Positions 35,930 through 43,547 of a stretch of 64,000 nucleotides of DNA are shown in pieces; the first letter of the stretch is position 1; every line of letters starts with the position of its first letter. Both the position numbers and the translations under genes were made by a program. The DNA comes from Serratia nematodiphila DZ0503SBS1 (lineage in GTDB: Bacteria > Pseudomonadota > Gammaproteobacteria > Enterobacterales > Enterobacteriaceae). Under the pieces are notes generated by a model. The model was not told where the DNA came from. It saw only the letters and a program-made list of their open reading frames with translations, and searched no databases. The stretch lies in assembly GCF_000738675.1 (NCBI RefSeq), contig NZ_JPUX01000001.1, positions 1,674,001-1,738,000 of the forward strand, read 5' to 3'.

Positions 35930-36844
35930 TCAGTCTTCTGCGATGACGCTACCCAGCGCCGGCTCGATGGTCGCGCCCAGCATGGCGCCGTGCCCTAAGG
36001 CGGGCCATTCCCGATAGCCGACGGTGAAACCGTCGAGCTGCGCCAGCTGTTCGGCCAGCAAATGCGTCGCGTCCGCCGGCAGAGCGGGGCTCTTTACACC
36101 GGGCGGGGCCGCGCGATCGCGTTCCGCCAGGCCAACCCACAGTTGCAGCCTTACCGCCGGCGCCGCGCGCCGTTCCGTCATCCGCTGCGCTTCTTGCAGG
36201 ATCATGCCGTTGCCCCACCACAGCGAGGGTTCCACGGCGATATAGCGCTGAAAGGCGGCAGGATGGGTAAACAACGTGTGCAGAACGAAGAGCCCGCCGT
36301 AGGAGTGCCCCCACAGCGTCTGCCGCTGCGGATCGACCGCCAGTCTGGCGGCGATCGCCGGTTTGATCCGAGTTTCAATCAATTGCAGGAACGCATCCGC
36401 GCCCCCGCCGGCCCGCGGCGGTGTCTTCATGCCTGCCGGCAGAGGGAGCGTATAGTCGTAGGCGCGGCCGGCGGCATCGATGCGCAGATCGTTGTCATAG
36501 CCGATCATGACCAGCACCGGCGGCCGCTTCGCCGCCGCCAATTTGGCCAGTAAGGCGGCGTTCAGCTCCATCAGCACCGCGTTGCCGTCGAGGAAATAAA
36601 CCGTTGGATAGCCGCCCGGCTCAGGCGCCCGATGCGGTTGGGCGATGCGAACGCGGTAATGCCGTCGGCCATCGGCGGAGGTGAAGCGCAGGTCGCTGAA
36701 GCGGTAATCCGCAGAATCGCTATCGGCTACGGTAGTGCCGATCTTGCGTTCCAAATCGGGCCTGGCCAGCACGGAACCCGGCAGCCAAAGGCCGATGGCG
36801 AGCGCCAGAAGCGCAGAGATAAAATGCCGGTTGGACAAAAACAT
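35930..36844 (-). CDS. IroE/Fes-like periplasmic alpha/beta hydrolase
   Basis: A 304-residue esterase (PF00756 type). The N-terminus reads as a signal peptide (hydrophobic 8-25, V-L-A near 27). The nucleophile Ser is in G-H-S-Y-G-G (about 186-191), followed by L-F-V-L-H-T-L-F-T-H-P as in IroE; the catalytic His is probably in G-H-G-A-M-L near the end. IroE and Fes hydrolyse catecholate siderophores such as enterobactin or salmochelin. Other members act on unrelated esters. The start was taken at M-F-L-S-N-R-H; the frame is open 26 codons further. A weak Fur-like sequence lies 120 bases upstream. Confidence 0.78.
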   Translation of the reverse strand: MFLSNRHFISALLALAIGLWLPGSVLARPDLERKIGTTVADSDSADYRFSDLRFTSADGRRHYRVRIAQPHRAPEPGGYPTVYFLDGNAVLMELNAALLAKLAAAKRPPVLVMIGYDNDLRIDAAGRAYDYTLPLPAGMKTPPRAGGGADAFLQLIETRIKPAIAARLAVDPQRQTLWGHSYGGLFVLHTLFTHPAAFQRYIAVEPSLWWGNGMILQEAQRMTERRAAPAVRLQLWVGLAERDRAAPPGVKSPALPADATHLLAEQLAQLDGFTVGYREWPALGHGAMLGATIEPALGSVIAED

Positions 36845-36962
36845 GCGGGTTAACACCTTCGGAAAAAGGCCGATAGTAGCATCCGTTCGCGCCCGGCAAA
36901 AACCTACCTTTAGGGCGGACAAAACCCGGAAGAGGGCCGCCAGTTGCTTTGCCGGGTTAATA

Positions 36963-36981
36963 GCAACTCATTGTTATTATT
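36963..36981. promoter_or_regulatory. Weak Fur-box-like sequence before the esterase gene
   Basis: On the minus strand AATAATAACAATGAGTTGC, 12 of 19 consensus positions. It would make sense for a siderophore esterase but is near the noise level for an AT-rich stretch. Confidence 0.3.
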
Positions 36982-37091
36982 GGTAAGTCAGGAATAAGAG
37001 AGATTGCAATTAATTAGAAATAGTTATGGTTTCTATGGAGGGGTGAATGGCGAATAGCGGGGGAAATACACGGTTATCAACGATTTTTAGC

Positions 37092-37115
37092 AAAAAAAGC
37101 CCTATAAAATAGGGC
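37092..37115 (-). terminator. Intrinsic terminator, minus strand
   Basis: A 6-bp stem GCCCTA / TAGGGC followed on the minus strand by eight T residues. It would end transcripts coming from the ATP-grasp gene 340 bases upstream, keeping the esterase gene separate. Confidence 0.75.
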
Positions 37116-37365
37116 AAAGACACACAACAACACCAGGGAAACTTTCCGGTATCTTATATTATAGCTTCCTATACATATAGAACATTTTATTATAAATATG
37201 TAAGTGATTCTTATTGATCATTTAATATCATTATTTTTCAAATGGTTATGTGTACGGCTGAGGTATTGCGCCTGGGTCGGTTGCGGGCTATCAGGGATAG
37301 GTGGCGGGGTTTTTCTGTAACGGCGGTATGAACAAGCGAGATCATGGGCCCGATACCTTCAGGGC
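37116..37365. other. AT-rich non-coding stretch
   Basis: About 250 bases, much richer in A and T than the surroundings up to about 37245, without an open frame having a ribosome site. Several TATAAT-like hexamers occur (for example near 37157-37170) but no product is evident. Confidence 0.3.
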
Positions 37366-37404
37366 AATACCGGCCGGCAGGTTGCGAACATGCCGGCCGG
37401 TATT
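37366..37404. repeat. Perfect 14-bp inverted repeat
   Basis: AATACCGGCCGGCA and its exact complement are separated by an 11-base loop. No T tract follows on either side. It may end the ATP-grasp transcript (37460) or be a REP-like intergenic palindrome. Confidence 0.6.
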
Positions 37405-37459
37405 CCTCTCGCGCTGGGCACTGCGCCGCCCGATCTTCCCTGTGGGCGTCCGGTGAAAA

Positions 37460-38344
37460 TCAGTGCTGCTGCAGCGTCAGCATCTTGCCAAGCAAAATAT
37501 CGGTCGGCGGCAAAATATCCGTATCCAATCCGGCGGAGGGGGTAAAGGTTAGCTCGCCAAAAATGATGTGGCCTTGCGAGATGTAGAAATCAACGCGAAC
37601 AAACTCAAAGGGCGCCGACAAGCGAGTGGCGTACTCAAACAGTTCATCGTATCCCTCAGGCTTCACGAAAGCGTCTATCTCCTCCTGGCTCAATGCCAGG
37701 CAGTCTTCGCTATAGCAAAGGAACTTGAACTCTTTGTCGAAGAAGTAATATTTTGGCGTCCCGGTATCCCTGCCGACGCACAGCAAGGTGCAGTAAGGCA
37801 CACCGCGGAAACAATAGATTTTATAGTCTTCAGGCCCGTGACCATTGGCCGATTCGATATACTTTTCCCCAATGATCTTTTTTTGTATCCCTTTGTAGTT
37901 GAGTTCTACATAGGTTTTCCAGTAATCGTCTTTCATCCATCCATCGATCAGATGAGAGGCGTTTTTAATGTTCAACGATTGTTTGTTTTGGCAAATTAAA
38001 TTATACCCTGAACCGTGGTTTCCCTTAATGACAAACTTATCAGGCAGCGTTTCCCAGGGTATTTCCTGCACTGAATCACAGGAGAAATACAACTCATTGA
38101 GAATCTCTTCACATCCCTTTTCTTTGATGTACTCTCTCACCGCATATTTATCTGCACATTGAGTCACCAATGCGTTATTACTGTAGTCATTCAACTTAAG
38201 ATGATTTATTTTTTCATTCCAGGTTGAGGGCGACTGTAAATTCAGCGGTTTGCCAAATGCCCTTTTGTATATCAATCTGGCCTTGAACTCGGGGGCTAAT
38301 ACGGCCAGTTGATCTAGAATAAACTTCTTGAATTGTCTCTTCAT
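37460..38344 (-). CDS. TupA-like ATP-grasp ligase
   Basis: A 294-residue protein of the TupA-like ATP-grasp family (PF14305). Landmarks: S-T-W-N-E-K-I-N-H-L-K-L near 40; C-A-D-K-Y-A-V-R-E-Y near 63; K-F-V-I-K-G-N-H-G-S-G-Y-N near 102, the ATP-binding loop; E-D-Y-K-I-Y-C-F near 171; and F-V-R-V-D-F-Y..F-G-E-L-T-F-T-P-S-A-G near 265, the metal-binding end. Relatives couple amino acids to carboxylates, often in polysaccharide or teichuronopeptide synthesis. Here the partner is an N6-hydroxylase, not glycosyltransferases. The ATG at 38344 begins the homology. It lies 50 bases after the hydroxylase gene, so is likely co-transcribed. Confidence 0.82.
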   Translation of the reverse strand: MKRQFKKFILDQLAVLAPEFKARLIYKRAFGKPLNLQSPSTWNEKINHLKLNDYSNNALVTQCADKYAVREYIKEKGCEEILNELYFSCDSVQEIPWETLPDKFVIKGNHGSGYNLICQNKQSLNIKNASHLIDGWMKDDYWKTYVELNYKGIQKKIIGEKYIESANGHGPEDYKIYCFRGVPYCTLLCVGRDTGTPKYYFFDKEFKFLCYSEDCLALSQEEIDAFVKPEGYDELFEYATRLSAPFEFVRVDFYISQGHIIFGELTFTPSAGLDTDILPPTDILLGKMLTLQQH

Positions 38345-38394
38345 ATACGTAATTCCATCAAAGCATAGTGACAATGATTAAGACGTTCTTGTAT

Positions 38395-39690
38395 TTAAAA
38401 CGCGGGCGGTACGCTTTCACTGCGCCATTGAATGGCTGTCGGCGTTGTTCCCAGATCAAATGGCTTGTGGTCTAACGCCCGATTAAGAATGCGGGCCGAT
38501 CGCCAGGCCATCAGGCTCAGCTGAGGATCGGCAATGCCGTGATTATGCATACTGGCGTTCATCGCAAATAAGCAGTTCTCCACTGGGCCTTCCCACTCAA
38601 AGGTAAAGTCCGGGGCTATGCGGTATTCGCCGTCCGCAGTCTTTAACAACCGGTGGGCCAAAGGCTCAAGGAACTCAGGCGTCGCCGATTGATAACCGGT
38701 GGCAAAGATCACCACGTCCGCCTTGAAGGTTTCCTGGCCGTGATCGAGATGATGACGCGTTTCGAGCTGGTAGGCGTTATCCAGCGTGTGTTTCACGGCC
38801 GTCAGCGAACGGCTGGGCAGCAGGCGCACCCATAATTTCTCGCGCAGGACGTCGAAGCGGTGGTACATGGCGCGATAAATCGCCAGCAGCGACTCACTGG
38901 TGATGCCATCTGAGGTCATCTTCTGTTCGGCCAGCATATGCCGCTTGGCCGCGCTGTCCAGTGAGTAAAAGCTCTCGACGTAATCGGGCGTGAAGTATTC
39001 GTTGGCAAAAGCAGCCTCATCGAGCGCATTGTAGTTATTGCGGCGCGATATCCAGTCGAGCTGCGCCGGCTGCCCCCATTCTCCTTTAAACATATTCAGG
39101 AACAGATCTGCGCCGCTCTGGCCGCCGCCGACGATCGCCACGCGTTTGCCGGTCAGATCGGGGTTGCGCAGCATCATTTCGCTGGCATGGAAACAGCGAT
39201 CGCTTTGCATCGTCACGCAATCCGGCAACTTTATTTTCTTGCCTATGCCAATGCTGACGTGTTTGGCGTGGAAGACCTTATTCGAGGTGGTCACCACGAA
39301 CTGGCGCTGCCGATCGTCAAATTCGACCCGCTGAACGTCTTGATTGAATGCCAATGATCCCATCCCGGCGGCGGCCCAGGTGAGGTAATCGGCGAACTCT
39401 TCGCGCGATGCGGTGCGCTGCTCCGTCGTTAGGAAACGATAAAATTTTCTGTTTTTTACCAGATAGTTGAGAAAACTGTAGCGATTGGTTGGGGCAACCG
39501 CGCTCACTAAATCTTTTAAAAAGTTGGTCTGCATACTGCAATCCGCCAGGATCATCCCTGGGTGCCAGGAGAAATGAGGTTTGCGTTCAAGGAACTGTCC
39601 CGTAAATCCCTCTATTTCACTTCCTAAGGCTGCCAGGCTAAGATTCGACGGGCCAAGGCCAATACCGATGATATCCAAACGCTGATTCAT
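38395..39690 (-). CDS. IucD-class L-lysine N6-monooxygenase
   Basis: A 431-residue flavin N-hydroxylase (IucD has 425). FAD motif G-I-G-L-G-P-S-N-L-S near 10-19; substrate region F-S-W-H-P-G-M and M-Q-T-N-F-L-K-D-L-V; NADPH motif V-G-G-G-Q-S-G-A-D near 164; F-A-T-G-Y near 330; and the C-terminal H-G-I-A-D-P-Q-L-S-L-M-A-W-R-S-A-R. Agreement with aerobactin IucD is high along the entire length, so lysine is the likely substrate, hydroxylated on N6. None of iucA, iucB, iucC or iutA is in the window. GGAG lies seven bases before the ATG and a Fur box just upstream. Confidence 0.9.
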   Translation of the reverse strand: MNQRLDIIGIGLGPSNLSLAALGSEIEGFTGQFLERKPHFSWHPGMILADCSMQTNFLKDLVSAVAPTNRYSFLNYLVKNRKFYRFLTTEQRTASREEFADYLTWAAAGMGSLAFNQDVQRVEFDDRQRQFVVTTSNKVFHAKHVSIGIGKKIKLPDCVTMQSDRCFHASEMMLRNPDLTGKRVAIVGGGQSGADLFLNMFKGEWGQPAQLDWISRRNNYNALDEAAFANEYFTPDYVESFYSLDSAAKRHMLAEQKMTSDGITSESLLAIYRAMYHRFDVLREKLWVRLLPSRSLTAVKHTLDNAYQLETRHHLDHGQETFKADVVIFATGYQSATPEFLEPLAHRLLKTADGEYRIAPDFTFEWEGPVENCLFAMNASMHNHGIADPQLSLMAWRSARILNRALDHKPFDLGTTPTAIQWRSESVPPAF

Positions 39691-39703
39691 TAATAAGCTC
39701 CAG

Positions 39704-39722
39704 TATAATGAGAATAATACCC
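39704..39722. promoter_or_regulatory. Fur-box-like site before the lysine hydroxylase gene
   Basis: TATAATGAGAATAATACCC matches 13 of 19 Fur consensus positions with an intact ATAATGA-AAT core, 14 bases before the start codon. It suggests iron repression of the hydroxylase and ligase. Confidence 0.6.
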
Positions 39723-40608
39723 AGAAATACGACTGCAGATAGGGTGGCTTATAGCAACCAGGCTGCCTTTTTCTTATAAGTAAGCTTCACGAATTAAATG
39801 TAATTAAAAGGTGTGCGGGCCAAAAATACCGCAATTTTAAATGCCCGTTTAGAATTCGATAGCGCATCAGGCAAAGGCTACGGGCGTATTTCTTTCCATG
39901 AAAATCCCTATGAAGGTTTGCGCGTGTATTTAATGAATATTCCTAAGTAAAATTCCGATGCCCCCCTGATTCATCAAGCCATGAAAACGGCCACCAGGGA
40001 GGATGCCCACCGTATGAGTTCTTATCTGCTTTTCTGATGTATATGCCATTGCACTGCCGGGCTCGGTGTATTCGATGCTTAGAATAGCCTTAAAATAGGC
40101 GCGGGGAAGGTGAAATAACGTGATATTAGAGGCAGGATGCTTTTTGCAAAGATGAAATCGGAAGTGAAATTATGAAATCTGTGCGTTGTAAGTTGATTTT
40201 TATCATTTAATTCAATATGTTATTTTGCGGCAGGGCGTCACACTTTTTCACTAAGGTGATACGCACACTTCTGTACCTTTATCTCCTCTTGTTGCCCCCC
40301 GAACGGCAATATTTTACCCCGAGCTGCACCCTATGGACGCGGATGGTTCGCGTTAACTACCGGGGGAGGGTTCGTTTAATTAATGCCGGACAAAGACTGC
40401 CCGGAGAGGACGCTTGCTCGAGCCGAGTGTGAAAAAACCTGGCCACGCTGGTGCAACGATCGCGTCCGATCCGGCAGTCTGCCTTGTCATCGTCATTGAC
40501 CATTCTTACCGACAATAAAAATCTTTTCGTCAATTCGGGGCATTTTTGCACCCTGGACAGAATGACAACCGTTGCGCCAGAACCGCGAAGACCTGCCAGG
40601 TTGATCAA
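39723..40608. other. Long non-coding stretch between hydroxylase promoter and T6SS cassette
   Basis: Nearly 900 bases of lower GC without a supported gene. Short open frames occur (for example 40217-40432 plus, 40357-40608 minus) but lack family resemblance and good starts. One copy of a 16-base direct repeat lies at 40206-40221. The stretch may hold decayed genes. Confidence 0.4.
40206..40221. repeat. 16-bp direct repeat, copy 1
   Basis: TTTAATTCAATATGTT, identical to 42652-42667. The two copies bracket the three-gene Hcp cassette. The sequence is AT-rich, so chance cannot be excluded. Confidence 0.4.
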
Positions 40609-41469
40609 TCACGGGAGCTTCAAATTGCTGAGGTAGTCATACTGGGCTTGCGAAATGTCCAGTTCCCCATCGCTGAAAAAGACTTTTATAAACATATCGC
40701 CCTGGCCGACGATATCTACACGTTGGTAAGTTCCCGTCACAAAACGGCGCACGATAGCCTGAATGGCATCGGTATGATTAGCAGGAACTGCATTGTTATC
40801 CGTGACTTTCTGTTCAAAAGTAATAGGGTGCTGTGCCTGAGGATCGGGACTGTATTGTGCGCGCTTGGCTGCGCTTTCGAACTTGAAATCATTAAAGGCG
40901 TTGTGGGTGGAGTTAAACATATCGGCAAGGTTTTTGATATGTGCTGCCATCTGATTCACGACCATGGTTTTATTGGTCACGAAGCGTTTACCCAAATACG
41001 TGCCAGTCACTACCGCGAGCTGGGCGGCATTTCTGCCTAAAATGCTGCCAACGCCAGAACCGGCCCCCGTCCATAATCCCGCGATCAAAACCAGACCGGC
41101 TCCGCCGACGGTACTCGACGCGATATTCTCAAAATGCTGAACACGCGCCCCCATTTGCCATGAGGTTCCGGGAAAAGAGACATTAATGCGGTTATCCAGG
41201 TGATTAATTCTTCCGCCTGGTCGTTGTCCTGACTCAATATTATTGGCGGTCAATCGGCGGTTGTTTTCATCTTTGAGTTCACCCAGCGTAAATGCGATCT
41301 GGCCGGTCTCCGTTTTTGTTAATCGAAAGACTTCTTCTGGTGACAGAGACCTGACGAGGATCAGCGCCTCATTCAAAATCTCACGGGTCAAAAAGTTGGC
41401 TGACACCCGATTATTCGATTCGTGTTGCGATGTCAGAGCTAAAATTTCATGTGACTTAGGAAATGCCAT
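40609..41469 (-). CDS. Unrecognised protein downstream of two hcp genes, candidate T6SS effector
   Basis: A 286-residue protein I cannot assign. Residues 1-115 are mixed helical with E-V-F-R-L-T-K-T-E-T-G-Q. Residues about 118-160 are hydrophobic and glycine-rich (T-V-G-G-A-G-L-V-L-I-A-G-L-W-T-G-A-G-S-G-V-G), like a glycine-zipper membrane segment. Residues 165-286 are hydrophilic and end in a small beta-rich region. No signal peptide. It lies 36 bases after the second hcp gene on the same strand. By context it could be an Hcp-carried pore-forming or membrane-active effector, or an Hcp adaptor. No immunity gene is evident beside it. Base composition is lower in GC than the core genes. Confidence 0.6.
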   Translation of the reverse strand: MAFPKSHEILALTSQHESNNRVSANFLTREILNEALILVRSLSPEEVFRLTKTETGQIAFTLGELKDENNRRLTANNIESGQRPGGRINHLDNRINVSFPGTSWQMGARVQHFENIASSTVGGAGLVLIAGLWTGAGSGVGSILGRNAAQLAVVTGTYLGKRFVTNKTMVVNQMAAHIKNLADMFNSTHNAFNDFKFESAAKRAQYSPDPQAQHPITFEQKVTDNNAVPANHTDAIQAIVRRFVTGTYQRVDIVGQGDMFIKVFFSDGELDISQAQYDYLSNLKLP

Positions 41470-41505
41470 AATCCCCCCGCCATTACGATATGCACCGTAA
41501 TGTGA

Positions 41506-41988
41506 TTAGCTTTCTTTATTTTGCTTAATGTCCCAGCCCATCTGCACCGAAGCTCCTTTATTGCCTTGCTTCGCTTGCTCCCAGTATTCCATCGATACTT
41601 TACCGGCCTGAAAAGAGTATTCAATGCCTAGCGTGGAACCGTGCTCGACACCGATGAAGTCGGTATGAGTCACTAATACATCTTCCAGAGTAATGCGGGT
41701 ATATTCCACTTCCTGCCCACCGGCTTTGCAAAGCGACAACTGCACCTTGGCGAGGTGTTTACCGGCCGAACAGTATTTCAATAAGGCAGGTGTCGCTTTA
41801 TCTATCAGAGCCTGTACGGTCAGATCGCGAAAATTCACTTTACCCGTACCGCCGCCGCCGCCAACGGCCATATTGCCAGGCTGCCGCGCGCCCCAGTTAA
41901 AGGAGAAGACATCGATCCATTGCTTGTGATTCGCATTTTTCGATTCGCCATTAATGCCTTCAACTTTTAAAAACATATCCATTGCCAT
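41506..41988 (-). CDS. Hcp family type VI secretion tube protein, paralogue 2
   Basis: A 160-residue Hcp1-family protein (M-D-M-F-L-K-V-E-G-I-N-G-E-S at the start; F-S-F-N-W-G-A near 29; E-Y-S-F-Q-A-G-K-V-S-M-E-Y-W-E near 123). Hcp rings form the T6SS inner tube and carry small effectors in the lumen. No other T6SS gene is in the window, so this is an orphan hcp served by a machine elsewhere. It follows the first hcp copy by 47 bases; the two share most of their sequence, with the loop after the G-G-G-G-G run best conserved. GGTGAT precedes the start. Confidence 0.9.
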   Translation of the reverse strand: MAMDMFLKVEGINGESKNANHKQWIDVFSFNWGARQPGNMAVGGGGGTGKVNFRDLTVQALIDKATPALLKYCSAGKHLAKVQLSLCKAGGQEVEYTRITLEDVLVTHTDFIGVEHGSTLGIEYSFQAGKVSMEYWEQAKQGNKGASVQMGWDIKQNKES

Positions 41989-42035
41989 GATTTTATCACC
42001 CGATCATTAACGTATTGTTAGGTGCCCGAATGCAC

Positions 42036-42518
42036 TTAGCTCTCTTTATTCTGCTTGATATCCCAACCAGATTTGCTTTCAGCGCCTTTAGTGCCGCTGC
42101 TGCCTTGTTCCCAGTAACTCATGGTGACTTTTGACGCCTGGAAGGCGTAATCAACCAGGATCGCATCATTTTGACCGACACCATTAAAATCGGTTTGCGT
42201 CACCAGCACGTCTTCGAGAACGATTTTGGAATATTCCACCTGGTTGCCACCCGCTTTGCATACGGAAAGCTCAATTTTCGCGACATGTTTTCCACTGGAA
42301 CAATATTTAAGAATGGCGGGTGTAGATTTGTCGATAAGCGCTTGAATACGGAGGTCTTGATAATTCACTTTCCCGGAACCGCCTCCACCGCCGACAGCCA
42401 TATTTCCTGGCTGTGAAGCGCCCCAGTTAAACGAAAGTACGTCGGTCCATCCTTTATGATTGCTGTCTTGGGACTCGCCCGTCATTCCTTCAACTTTCAT
42501 ATACATATCAATTGCCAT
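42036..42518 (-). CDS. Hcp family type VI secretion tube protein, paralogue 1
   Basis: A 160-residue Hcp1-family protein, the first gene of the cassette. Start taken at M-A-I-D-M-Y-M-K-V-E-G, which aligns with the start of the second copy; an ATG six codons earlier overlaps a GGAGG that fits the internal start better. Differences from the second copy lie mainly at 85-125, the strands facing lumen or neighbours, so the two may carry different cargo or form mixed rings. Both end in W-D-I-K-Q-N-K-E-S. Confidence 0.9.
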   Translation of the reverse strand: MAIDMYMKVEGMTGESQDSNHKGWTDVLSFNWGASQPGNMAVGGGGGSGKVNYQDLRIQALIDKSTPAILKYCSSGKHVAKIELSVCKAGGNQVEYSKIVLEDVLVTQTDFNGVGQNDAILVDYAFQASKVTMSYWEQGSSGTKGAESKSGWDIKQNKES

Positions 42519-42850
42519 TGTCGCCGGATCCTCCATTATTTCGCGTTGGCAGCGGAATAGGATAAAAATGTCTTATCAATGGGTAAAATTCAGCATAGCC
42601 TTATATGAATGAATTAACAGCAATGTCGTTTTTATTCGGAATGTTCCTAGTTTTAATTCAATATGTTGTGATTTAACAAAGTGATACCTTTAGAGGTTCG
42701 TGGCTATATTCCATCACCGAATGACAATAAAAAACACTCGATAAACGGAGAATATGAGTGCGCTCGTTTGACGCGTGGAGGATTGGGGGCGGGCCTTTTG
42801 AGAAAGTGCACCTGTAATGCGAAATTGCACATCCATCGGATGATGCGGTG
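42519..42850. other. Promoter region of the hcp cassette and flank
   Basis: No gene seen. The part next to hcp is AT-rich and should hold its promoter. The second copy of the 16-base repeat lies at 42652-42667. Confidence 0.35.
42652..42667. repeat. 16-bp direct repeat, copy 2
   Basis: TTTAATTCAATATGTT, same orientation as 40206-40221. Confidence 0.4.
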
Positions 42851-42984
42851 GCGCTTTAGCGCTGGACCGCAGGGTGAGGCCGTAAGATCGAATAATCGAA
42901 CGCAGTTCGATGGAGAGTCCGTACCCCAGAAAGCGAAAAACCCGCCATAGGCGGGTTATTCTAAATATGGTGCCCGGACTCGGA
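42851..42984. repeat. 134-bp direct repeat, copy A (tRNA-Phe tail and terminator remnant)
   Basis: About 127 of 134 bases equal copy B at 43012-43145. It contains a terminator (AACCCGCC / GGCGGGTT) and, at 42968-42984, the last 17 or so bases of tRNA-Phe including the CCA, but not the rest of the tRNA. Confidence 0.85.
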
Positions 42985-43011
42985 CAACCGGCGCTGGCGC
43001 CGTGTTGAACA

Positions 43012-43145
43012 GCGCTTTAGCGCTGGCCCGCAGGGTGAGGCCTTTAGGCCGAATAATCGAACGCAGTTCGATGGAGAGTCCGTACCCCAGAAAGCGAAAA
43101 ACCCGCCATAGGCGGGTTCTTCTGAATATGGTGCCCGGACTCGGA
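43012..43145. repeat. 134-bp direct repeat, copy B (3' end and downstream flank of tRNA-Phe)
   Basis: Overlaps the 3' end of the intact tRNA-Phe gene and its terminator. Same length as copy A, no gaps, about seven substitutions. A 27-base spacer divides the copies. Confidence 0.85.
43101..43120 (-). terminator. Terminator of tRNA-Phe
   Basis: Stem ACCCGCC / GGCGGGT with a three- to four-base loop followed on the minus strand by TTTTTCG. A duplicate is at 42939-42957. Confidence 0.85.
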
Positions 43146-43204
43146 ATCGAACCAAGGACACGGGGATTTTCAATCCCCTGCTCTACCGACTGAGCTATCC
43201 GGGC
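43129..43204 (-). tRNA. pheV: tRNA-Phe (GAA)
   Basis: A 76-base tRNA on the minus strand: acceptor GCCCGGA / TCCGGGC, D-loop AGCTCAGTCGGTAGAGC, anticodon loop with GAA in ATTGAAAAT, T-loop GGTTCGATTCC, and encoded CCA. Its position next to speC is that of E. coli pheV, a known island insertion site. Confidence 0.97.
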
Positions 43205-43547
43205 AACGGGGCGCATTAAACCGTATTGGCCGGATGGCGTCAATCGCTTTCTGTCACAAAGCCGATCGGTTGCTCTATTTTCAGGCAGCAAGCCCGGAGG
43301 GGCGGGGGACGGGGGGATATCCGCATTCAATAAATATGCATATAAAACGTGTATTTATACCATCTTAAAACGCGCGATTTTTGGTTTTTCAATTAAATAA
43401 CAATGAATTATGCTTTAATCAATGGGCGTTCAATCAAGGCGATTCTCGCTTGAACCCTGCAACGAATCATGCAATCATTGCGCAAATTTTAGCACTCTCC
43501 GTTCCCTGACGGTGTTTCCGCTTCTTATAAGCCAGAGGGTTATTGGC
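43205..43547. other. Gap between tRNA-Phe and speC leader
   Basis: No gene. The AT-rich part around 43330-43425 should hold the tRNA-Phe or speC promoter; a TATGCT hexamer lies at 43407-43412. Confidence 0.3.

Noticed and set aside
35721..36017. 98-codon plus-strand frame upstream of and into the esterase 3' end
   Set aside because: Overlaps the well-supported esterase gene and shows no recognisable features.
40217..40432. 71-codon plus-strand frame with a hydrophobic stretch, considered as an immunity or small membrane protein
   Set aside because: Poor ribosome site, opposite strand to the cassette, and mostly low-complexity sequence.
40357..40608. 83-codon minus frame directly after the candidate T6SS effector, considered as its immunity gene
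   Set aside because: It begins with TTG touching the previous stop, has no ribosome site, and the product has neither a membrane segment nor a recognisable fold.
42956..43330. Overlapping frames across the tRNA-Phe repeat region
   Set aside because: They are translations of the tRNA gene and its repeats.
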